NCBI RefSeq assembly: GCF_020906515.1
Contig: NC_085851.1
Coordinates: 1,178,001 to 1,242,000, forward strand
DNA from: Vanrija pseudolonga
Lineage: Eukaryota > Basidiomycota > Tremellomycetes > Trichosporonales > Trichosporonaceae
Direction: 5' to 3'
Length of the DNA: 64,000 nucleotides
Notes under the pieces: model-generated
Databases searched by the model: none
Told to the model about the DNA's origin: nothing
Seen by the model: only the letters and a program-made list of their open reading frames with translations
Program-made: the position numbers and the translations under genes
In this document: positions 54,775 through 64,000 of the stretch, piece after piece
How positions within the stretch are numbered: position 1 is the first letter of the stretch
Layout of the letters: each line of letters begins with the position of its first letter

Positions 54775-56377
54775 CCACACTGTAACATATCATATTGTCC
54801 GCCTGGCGCGGGACGACGACGACGACGAGGAGAAGGGATGAGGGGTGACGGCTCGCCGCTCCACCGCTTAGTCCGGCGGAGGTGATAGGGACGATATAGA
54901 AACTTCAACAACACACTAAGACCCAATTCAAAAGACAACAAAGCCCAAACTTGCAAGAGTCAAAGCCTTTTCTTCAGCTTGCAGAGAGAAGACAAGCACA
55001 CCTCGGCAGAACAAACCAAGTATAAAATCACCCACCACACTCACATTCTGGAGGCTTTCGATTCGGATAGAAGTGACAGTCCTCGAAACCATCGCCACAT
55101 CATCTAGCTTGCGCGTGTGCATGCATCTGTGACCATACGGTGGACGAGAGGGGAGGGGGCGGTAACTACGTACTCAGATCCAGGCCTTGGCATCAAACGT
55201 TCCGTATCACATGGGTCACGGGCTTGCCGTTGATGGTTAGCTGGTTTGACAGCCCTCTCTCAGCCGCAGTAAGACAGACAGGCGTAGGGGAGTGGACGTT
55301 ACGAGCCGGCGGAAGACGGCGGCGGCCGAGGAGTGGATCATGTCTGATTATCAGCCGCGGGAAGTGTGCATAGAAGCTTCTGTGCATAGGAGGGGGGGTG
55401 GCAACTTTGATTCCTTGGGTGCATGTCGGTCGGCTTTGCCACACGCCGATCGGTGAGAGCTGCAGCCGCATGCAGCGGTCGCCGCGGAGCCACCAGCATT
55501 CCGAGGCCATGCATGCTGGCCACTTATCACCTGTTCCCCTGCCCACCGCGTTAGCACGCTCCGTCGGCATCGCCGAGAGCAAGTGCTCGCGCGTTTTGTG
55601 GGAACAACAACGGCACGAGGCAGGAACGCGGCCCGCGGGTCAACCATGTCCGTCGCGTGCCGCTGTGTTTTTTTTGCATGCCGCGCGCATGCCGCAGCTA
55701 TGCGGGGTTCTGTCGATCACGGGGACGGCGGTGGGCGCTGCTGCGCTGGCGCTACGCTACGCTACGCTGCCACTGCCACTGCCATACCCAACCCCGCACT
55801 GGTCGTTGTCAAGCAAGGCCACACGCCAGTCGACGGCGCCGCGGCGCCGCGACGCGTACTTTTCGTCATTGTGTGTTTGGTTTTGTTTGCTCCACACTAC
55901 TTCGGGACGGCCCTCCCGCCCACGCGACTACTGCACCGCTCGATTTATATAGTCTAGTGCGATCACTCTTGCATCATCAAAAAGATCCAGAACAGGCGCC
56001 ATCGCGGCGAGGATACAGCGCTACGCACGGGGCCGGGGATGGCGGGCACGAGCCGGTGAGCCTCGAGTGGTGGTGGGTAGCCTGGGGTAGCCGATTGGGA
56101 GGGGGGTGCGAGGGCCACGCGTTTGCGGTTGGCCAGCCAGAAACAAATAAAAAGTGGGTGTTACGGTGTGAGACTAGGCCGACCGTAACCCCGCTCCTGG
56201 ATGGCAAGGCTTGTGCGCATGCTGTTGCAGAGGGGTAAAAGGAGGAAGAGACGCGAATAGAGGAAAAGGGATGGTGGTATACGACACGCTCCGGAAACAT
56301 GTAGGCGAGATGCTGTAGAGGAAAAATAGAGAGAGGGAGAGGTCGCGCGCTGCCGACGCCGGTCGGTCGTTGTTCGC
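54775..56377. other. Gene-free spacer between the PUF gene and CDC42 (convergent)
   Basis: About 1.6 kb between two stop codons. It holds a small GCTAC tandem run at about 55750-55768 and an ATGCATGC motif at 55508-55516. Open frames in it are low complexity. Confidence 0.45.
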
Positions 56378-57234
<857 letters not shown>

Positions 57235-59118
57235 TGTACTGTGGGCAATGGTCAGTAAAAGGACAAGTCAAAGTAGTAGATTAAAGCGGGATGTGTATGC
57301 AGGGTGAATAGACGGCACGGGATGACAGAGCGCTTGGCCCATCGTCGTCACATGGAGGATGGACGAGGACGACGCGAGGCGGGTGTGCGCATTTGAAGCG
57401 CAATCACGCGTCTCTACCACCGCACACAGGATTGGGATTGGGGGGATGGGCCCCTTTGTACACACAGCGGCGGCGGCGAGGCGCGCGTCTCCGTCTCGCA
57501 GACCGCGGCGCCGCAGCCGCCGCCGCCGTCGCCGTTGTCATGCATGCGCGCATCGCCTTGCACGCCACCCACACGCGTGCTCGATGCCAGTATCAGCTGC
57601 GCCGAGTGGCGGCGGCAACGCCTGCAACATCAGGGGCGGCGTAGAGGGCCGAGCGTGGATGGGACGGTAGTACGGCCTCGGTGGAGGGTGTGTGGAGGGT
57701 GACCAGCGCTGCGTAGATGAAGGGAAGGGGGGTGTAGGGGGTGAAGGAGTACCGACCTGGGTTGATGAGGGAAGACTTGTTGTGGGTGGGCGGCGGAGAG
57801 AGAAGGTGGGGGGTGTGGTTGTGGTGGCCTAGGAGGTAGGCGAGTAAGAGCCGGTTAAGCTTCTCGAGGGATTGGGTTGAATGTAAAGGGGTGGTAAGAT
57901 GGGCAACGAGTTGAACACTGGTGGGGGGGTGGGGGGGTTGGGTGGTTTGGTTGTGCGTTGTATGCCGTGGGGATGGTCGGTGCGCGCGCTCGGTGCTGGG
58001 TTTGGTTGTGTTGACAAGGAGTGCCGATAGAGAGAGTCGAGGGGTTGGGTGGATGGGTTTGAGGAGAAAGAAAGGTTGCAAGGCGGTGGTGGTGGTTTGG
58101 AATAGAAAGGTTGTATCACAGACTGACTGTGATTGTGTTGCTGGCTGGCTGGCGGGCTGGGCGGGCTGGGCTGCCAACTGTTGTCGAGCTGGCAAAGGCG
58201 GCGGCGGACAAAGGAGGGGGGGGGAAGGGGAGAGAGAGGGGAGAGGGGAGGGGGGGGGGACGAGAGGGGGAGGGCGTGAGCCAAAGGGAGGGCCGGGGGG
58301 GGGGAGTGAGTGAGGGCAGTACGGCGGTAGGGGGTAGCGGCGGCGGGGGGGGGCGGGCGTGTCACTCTTAACACTCCTTTGCTATTACAATTCGGCGCAA
58401 TGGACGGTAGCAAATTTCCTAAAGGATGGCTCAAATCTCAGGCAAGTTTTCAAAACACAAAAAAGGTACCAAGCTGGCGGCGACGGGCTGGCGGGCATCT
58501 GGGCCGTTTTTGCACCACACAAGCACCGGATGGCAACACCACAGACACACTCAACACACACGCACACTACTTGCTCGCCTCTCGTTTGCCGGCAACCCGA
58601 TGCATTAACATTACCATGGAACCCAAGCCCGTCCGCTTTCGGTCAATCCATGGCGTCGCCAGCCTGCGATGCCGAAATGCCAACCTACTCTACGCGGATA
58701 ACGTCCAACGTCGCACAACCCATATGGTGTCTGATGATACAGTGTTTGAACCGGTTTCGGCAACTTGGATGCATCAGGACGTTATGGGTTGTTGAGGGCC
58801 CCTTTGACCCACAGTCCTGGGTTGGGTCAAGGACACGCTCACAGCCGCCGCCGCCACCACCACCACCAAAGTGCGTGCTCACCCCTCAATCCAGGCAGAA
58901 AACCACCCAAATTGATCCCGTCGGAAGCGAGCAGGGCGCATGGCAATCGGGGATAACGACAAGTGGCGGGTCGTTGACGGGAGTATTTTGCCACGTGGTT
59001 CCACAAGTGGAGGTCTGCACTTTTGTTCTCGCGCCGCCGATGCTGACATCACCGTAGAGAGAAGATCTTGCAGTGCGTGTTTTGACAGTCAACATCTCGA
59101 CCGCGCAGAAGCACCACA
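57235..59118. promoter_or_regulatory. Divergent promoter region of CDC42 and GPN1
   Basis: About 1.9 kb between two start codons on opposite strands. On the CDC42 side there is a likely 5' UTR intron (acceptor CAG at 57241-57239; a donor near 57756 is possible) and a dense C/CT tract on the minus strand at about 58200-58350. No coding frame with a known domain was seen. Confidence 0.5.
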
Positions 59119-60468
59119 ATGGCAGAGACAACATCACAGCCCATCGCATCGGCTACTCAGTCCAAGGCCACAGCGCCCGAGGCAGCCGCCACCGCCGCGG
59201 CGCCAGAGGCAGGACCCTCAACCACTGGACAGAAGGAGCCGGTCGTTGTCCTCGTCATCGGCATGGCTGGATCGGTGAGTCGCGCAGTGTCACCTTGACG
59301 CGCCAGCTGCAGTCACTAACTCTACCCCCAGGGCAAGACCACCCTTATGCAGCGTCTCAACTCGTACCTCCACTCCAAGGACCAGCCGCCGTACATCCTC
59401 AACCTCGACCCTGCCGTCAGCCACATGCCCTACTCTGCCAACATAGACATTCGGGACACGGTCGACTACAAGGAGGTCATGAAGCAGTACAACCTCGGTC
59501 CCAACGGTGGTATCATGACGGCTTTGAACCTCTTCACGACCAAGTTTGACCAGGTGCTCGGCTTTGTGGAGAAGCGCGCGCAGAGCGTCGAGTGGGTTAA
59601 GCGCCTTGTTCTGGACTGACCACCAGCTACGTCCTCGTCGACACGCCCGGACAGATTGAGATCTTCACCTGGTCGGCGTCCGGCGCTATCATCACAGACG
59701 CCATCGCCTCGTCGCTGCCCACGGTTGTTGCGTACATTGTCGACACGCCCCGCACGACGTCGCCCGCAACGTTCATGAGCAACATGCTGTACGCCTGCTC
59801 GATCCTGTACAAGACGCGCCTGCCATTCATCCTCGTGTTCAACAAGATTGATGTCGAGCCACACGACTTTGCGCTCGAGTGGATGGCCGACTTTGAAAAG
59901 TTCCAGGAGGCGCTCGCCGAGCGTGGCCGCGACGAGAACGGCGAGAACTACATGAACTCGCTGATGAACAGCATGTCGCTCGTTCTGGAGGAGTTCTACA
60001 ACGACATTCGCGCCGTCGGTGTCAGTGCCATGACAGGCCAGGGCATGAAGGAGTTCTTCGCGGCCGTCGAGGAGGGCAGGAAGGAGTACGAGGCGTAAGT
60101 TTGATCGGGGGTACTACTCGGCCCGAGCTCACACCTGCAGCGACTACCGGCCAGAACTCGAGCGCCTCAAGCAGGAGAAGGACGCCAAGGCCGAGGCGGC
60201 CAAGCAGGCTCACCTCGAGCGCATGATGAAGGACATGGGCGTCGACAAGGCACCCAAGGGTAACCCCTTCGGCCCGCACCCCCGAAACGAGCGCGAGGAC
60301 CGGTACATGGACGACGAGGGAGGAGACTCGGAGGACGAGAGGATAGACCGTCAGCAGGAGGCAGAGGAGGAGGCGGACGACCACCCCGAGGTCGCGCCCG
60401 AGGATGACGACGTCATGCAGTATGGAGGGCATGACGAGGGTATGGGAGTGTGGCCCCGGCCTCAGTAG
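59119..60468 (+). CDS. NPA3: GPN-loop GTPase 1 (Npa3/XAB1)
   Basis: Four exons, 59119-59274, 59332-59591, 59627-60094 and 60141-60468, give 403 residues. Gpn1 is needed for assembly and nuclear import of RNA polymerase II. Motifs: G1 [14 protein letters not shown] (about 49-62, cut by intron 1 right before GKT), NLDPAV, the family-defining GPN in [28 protein letters not shown], and FNKIDV for guanine. The C-terminal quarter is acidic and coiled ([20 protein letters not shown] and an E/D-rich run). The second and third introns are 35 and 46 nt. It converges with the guanylate kinase gene with about 180 bp between stops. Confidence 0.95.
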
Positions 60469-60650
60469 GAGATCCACAAACACGCTCCTGCCACATTGTG
60501 TACGTCTAATGCATTGCATGTATGATATCTGCGGTGCAGGATTATTTTGAAGATGGGGCAGGAGAGGGAGCTCGCTCGCTTGCTCGCACGCACGTGGCAG
60601 GATGCTCGATCCAAGAGTCGAAGCACCACAACCAGCACAAAGCGCGTCGC

Positions 60651-61474
60651 CTAGAGCTCGTGGACCTTGAGCTCGGGGAGGTCGTCGCCGACCTTGTCCC
60701 AGCCGTCAGTGCCGAGTGCGACCGCCTCAAGGAGGGCGCCGGCACGCTCGACGTCGTCGTTGACGATCACAATGTCGTGGGCGCCGGTGAGGGCGTGCTC
60801 GATCTCAGCCTTGGCGGCCGCGAGGCGCTTGCGCGTGCTCTCCTCGGTCTCGGTGCCGCGGCCGGCGAGGCGGTCCTTGAGGTGGCCGACGGACGGGGGG
60901 CTGAGGAAGAGGAAGACGGGCTCGAGGGGCGGCGCCTGCTGAGGGCCGGCGACGTGCAGCTGCTTGACGCCCTGCAGATCGATGTCGAGGATGCAGCGCT
61001 TGGGCGCGAGGCCGCGGAGCGCGGCGAAGGTCGTGCCGTAGCTGGGCGGGTCAGCGACTGCTGTGATGTGGCATGCCACGACGCGAGGAAGGCGGAGGTG
61101 CCCAGCACCAGGAGCCTGGGTGCGCAACGTGCCGACCCCCAACGCACGCCCGACTCACCAGTTACCGCCAAACTCGGCCCACTCCAAGAACTCGTTGTTG
61201 TCGACACGCGCCTTGAACTCGTCGCGCGTGACAAAGTGGTACTCGCGTCCGTTCTCCTCGCCCGCGCGGGGGTTACGCGTCGTGTGCGAGACGGAGAAGC
61301 CAAACTCGCCGGGGTACTTGGCGAAGAGGGCCTTGAGGAGCGTCGACTTGCCCGTGCCCGAGGGGCCGCAGATGACGAGGGGCTGGGGGCGCAGCGTCAG
61401 CAGGAAGCACGAGGAGACAGAAGCAGAGGCGCAACACCTACACGGTCAACAACAAGGGGCGAGACGTGCGACAT
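60651..61474 (-). CDS. GUK1: Guanylate kinase
   Basis: Three exons, 61474-61442 (33 nt), 61382-61159 and 61041-60651, give 215 residues. The enzyme phosphorylates GMP to GDP and so feeds GTP and GDP-mannose. Motifs: P-loop [15 protein letters not shown] (about 16-30), the GMP-binding block [54 protein letters not shown] and LFLSPPS. The usual YYGT reads CYGT here. The first exon codes only [11 protein letters not shown], followed at once by the P-loop. The C-terminus is as expected for the yeast enzyme. Confidence 0.95.
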
Positions 61475-62181
61475 GCTGCTGCTGTATGCGCGTGCGAGTG
61501 TGCGGAGGGGGCGAATGGACGACAGTGTGTGTGTTGTGTGGATGCGACGACGCGGTCAACGACGTGTGGGGGTTGAGCTTTTGAGGTTGGTGACGACGAG
61601 CCAAGCACGAAATGTTGACGGGTGCAAGGAGAAATTCAGGCACGGGCTAAAGGTGTCCTTCCCGCCGGCGCCGATCAGAGGCCAGTGGCTGGCGGCGGCA
61701 GCTTGTGGCGGCGGGACGGGCAATGCGAGCGAGCGTGCATCGAGTCGAGGCGAGTGCTGCAGTGAAAGAGTGGCAGCATGCATGGGATGACGATGAGCTG
61801 AGGATGGCATGACAGGCGGTTCTGTAGACGGTGGCAGGACCCCTCGTCGCCACTCGGACCCGACTGCTCCTCCACGCTCGAGACAAGTTGACCAACTCTG
61901 CGTCTGATTCAGGCAGCTCTACCACGACCTTCACGCGACATGTGACTGAATTCATCTATACAAGGTTGGTACGTGGACATGGTATGGTGGTACGGGGTCT
62001 TCAGACGAAGGCCGTTGGCGTGGGTGCTATTAACATTGAACAGAGAGCGCCGGGGACGGTGCTCGGGGAGGAGGGGCAAAGCTTCAGTGGCGGACGGAGA
62101 GTGTGGTACAGGAGTAGAAGTCGGCGGTGCGAGGCAGTCGCGCTTGTTGTCGTGGTCGCCTTGCTATCTGGGTCGCCATGC
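61475..62181. other. Gene-free spacer upstream of GUK1
   Basis: About 700 bp between the GUK1 start and the stop of the small-protein gene on the same strand. It should hold the GUK1 promoter. Nothing else was recognised. Confidence 0.5.
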
Positions 62182-62639
62182 TCACTTCCACGGGCAGCAG
62201 GAGGTACGCTCCACGCGCTCATGGCAGCGGTTGCACTTGGCCGTCTTGCGCTTCGCAAAGCTGGGCCGCCGTCAGCATTCACCCCCGTGTGCCTTCCCTC
62301 GTACCACACTCACTAGAGCATGCTTCCCGGGACAACCGCAGCGAGGGCGATCATGCGCGCCTTGGGGAGGCTCGTGTCGTGGCCGAGCGCGGCGCACACC
62401 TCGGCGGGGGTCGCGCCGTCGGCGAGAAGCGCTGGGGGAGTGGGGTGAGCCTCTGTTGCCGCCCGCAATCACCGCCGCGCGCACTCACCCTCGGCGTCGG
62501 CGTCAGTCTTGGCAAGCTCGCGCTTCTCCTCGCTCGCGGTGGTGAAGGTCGGGCTTGGGGGCACCACGACGTTGGCGTCCTTGGTGTCGGCGTACGGCGG
62601 GGGGACCGAGGCCGTGGGCGAGGGAGGGACGAGCGACAT
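62182..62639 (-). CDS. Small protein with PPPY motif and CNRC...SCC tail
   Basis: I do not recognise this family, but the model is firm: three exons, 62639-62489, 62431-62314 and 62260-62182, with GTGAGT donors and CAG acceptors, join in frame to 115 residues. Residues 1-50 are proline and acid rich and hold PPPY at 13-16, a class I ligand for WW domains. A block TPAEVCAALGHD (about 57-68) is shared with the gene at 41653. Next comes a mostly hydrophobic stretch, ARMIALAAVVPGSMLYFA (about 74-91), possibly one membrane helix, then a basic KRK and the tail CNRCHERVERTSCCPWK, with a C-x2-C pair and a CC pair. The tail cysteines could bind zinc or be palmitoylated. A TATATA lies about 115 bp upstream. 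The function is unknown. Confidence 0.8.
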
Positions 62640-64000
62640 GGTGGTGCGGGAGAGGGTGAGGCGGAAGAGGTAGAAGTGGAGTATGGTTGAGGAGAGTGGT
62701 GGTAGTGGTGTGACAGGTGTGCAGATGGCGAAGAAGCAACTTGATCAACCGCTCTATATATGCACGATGGGCACCACTGAGCGATTTGTCGGCGGCGGTG
62801 CAGGCGGATCTGGACACATGTCTCACATCCCCTCGGTGGGCGGCACGGTCGGCTGCATCGCGTCGCGCCTTGGTGTGTCCACCAGATCTGCATGCGCCCG
62901 AGACAAGACGGCACCACCGATTCCAGAACAACATGCATCGCTATCGTCGTTGAAAGGTGTGTTCTGGGCGGGTTGGCGCGGAGATGCCGGAAGCGAGCAG
63001 CCGGGGGCGGTGCATCTCGACGCAACAGGTGCCACTATGGGAACCGGCGTGGCGGGTCGAATACATCGGTCTGCGGTGCGAGAGGTTGTCCTCGGTCACA
63101 ATGATGTGCATGTTACTGGGACCGAGGCAAGATGCATCGGGCAGAGTGGCAGTACGCCTGCGTCGGACGAGTGCGTCGAGATGCCCAAGTTGCAACAACT
63201 GCTCCCAACATTCTCCTCGACCGCAGAGTGATTTCATGACCCGACGTTTGCGTCAGGCAATGGGCCTCTCTCGCGATAAACGTCTAATAAACATCGAACC
63301 TGTCCTGTCGGTCTCCACGAGTACAAGGACAGTATGCACTGGGCTCGTGATGGCTGAACATCCAAGAACAACCCCTCGACGTGGCGCAAGCACTCATCCT
63401 TACTTCACTTCATTTGGCAGACCAGCTGAGCACTACACCCACTGTGAGCTCGCCGAGGCCCCGCCGTCATCCTTGTCACCCAATCACGACATCGTCAATT
63501 TTTCTACCCGATAGGCAGAGGAACGGACTGTAAGTGAAGGGGGCGTGAGAATATGATGGACTCGCAGCAACGAGGATGGGTCTCAGGAGAGGTTGTCGCC
63601 TCCTTTCACGTCCCAGTCATGGCACGAACAACTGTGTCATGTCTGACGTCGCTTCGGCCCTGTGACGCCAGAGTGCCCTACGATGACCCCGCGCTCGTCA
63701 CGCTAACCCGACAACAGCATCAAGTGAAGGGGTTAGTCGCGTACCGTGACCGCAGGTGTGGCTCGGGTCGGGCTCCCCCTCGCCAGGCACGCCACTCCTG
63801 GCGACGCGGTGGATCGCGTCGGTCGCGCCGTGTTACCGTCTCGCGGTCGCGGCGTCGCTTTGCAACGCACGCGTCGTCTACAAGGCGCACCGTGGCGCGC
63901 AGCGCGCGGTCGCGGTCGTGCCAGCCCCCGCCGGACCCCCGGTCCAAGATTCTCTGTCTGCTAGGCACGACCGACCCCTGACTGGCAGGCTGCATCTCGG
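62640..64000. other. Gene-free end of the window; promoter of the small PPPY protein gene
   Basis: The first 150 bases hold the promoter of the gene at 62639. Beyond that, frames up to 185 residues exist on both strands but none has a known motif, codon signal or exon chain. An exon of a gene reaching past the window cannot be excluded. Confidence 0.4.
62754..62761 (-). promoter_or_regulatory. TATA box candidate of the small PPPY protein gene
   Basis: ATATATAG on the minus strand about 115 bp before the ATG, similar in spacing to the TATAAGG of the related gene at 41653. Confidence 0.45.

Noticed and set aside
63553-63995. Overlapping frames at the right end of the window
   Set aside because: No known motif and no exon chain; could be an exon of a gene outside the window but that cannot be shown.

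Overview
The window is a gene-dense, GC-rich stretch of nuclear chromosome, most probably from a basidiomycete yeast of the Tremellomycetes (Trichosporonales or a close relative). The case rests on strongly GC-ending codons, many short introns (about 36-100 nt) with GTGAGT/GTAAGT donors and a CTGAC branch site just before the acceptor, a Mif2/CENP-C and a Snu23 of fungal type, and a Ty1/copia element. The genus is an inference; no marker gene settles it. All splice sites were read by eye and every exon chain was checked for frame.

Layout. 0.2-4.9 kb (-): a 1,543-residue nuclear protein with a Gds1-like domain and an APSES/KilA-N-like DNA-binding domain, behind a long leader. 7.4-19.1 kb: a run rich in secretory and glycan genes: OST48/WBP1 (-), TSR2 (+, ribosome assembly), PIS1 (-), COG6 (+), SEC53 (-) and an acetyl-CoA transporter (+). 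19.1-24.1 kb: NUP133 (-) and SNU23 (+). 24.5-33.6 kb, all (-): the NEDD4-type ubiquitin ligase RSP5, MIF2/CENP-C and PRO1 (glutamate 5-kinase). 34.1-35.1 kb (+): a small multi-pass membrane protein. 35.2-40.4 kb (+): a whole-looking Ty1/copia retrotransposon with two identical 124-bp LTRs and a 5-bp target duplication, lying next to a tRNA-Asn/tRNA-Thr pair (both with introns). 41.65-42.03 kb (+): a small protein gene whose frame is broken once. 45.3-48.4 kb (+): a CBM21 protein phosphatase 1 targeting subunit of GAC1 type. 50.6-54.8 kb (+): a JSN1/PUF1-like RRM plus Pumilio RNA-binding protein. 56.4-57.2 kb (-): CDC42. 59.1-60.5 kb (+): GPN1/NPA3. 60.65-61.5 kb (-): guanylate kinase. 62.2-62.6 kb (-): a second small protein gene. 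The last 1.3 kb shows no gene.

How the genes relate. OST48 (N-glycan transfer), SEC53 (mannose-1-phosphate, needed for N-glycans, O-mannose and GPI anchors), PIS1 (phosphatidylinositol, the base of GPI anchors), COG6 (Golgi retrieval of glycosyltransferases) and the acetyl-CoA transporter (lumenal acetylation) all serve the ER-Golgi glycan economy and sit within 12 kb. CDC42, RSP5, the PP1 targeting subunit and the PUF protein are regulators with long leaders.

The most novel item is a pair of tiny proteins I do not recognise, encoded at 41.65 kb and 62.2 kb. They share an N-terminal PY-type motif (LPAY / PPPY), a VCAA-x-GHD block, a hydrophobic stretch and a CNRC...SCC tail. With an RSP5 ligase (three WW domains, which bind PPxY motifs) in the same window, they could be small membrane-bound Rsp5 clients or adaptors. 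That link is a hypothesis.
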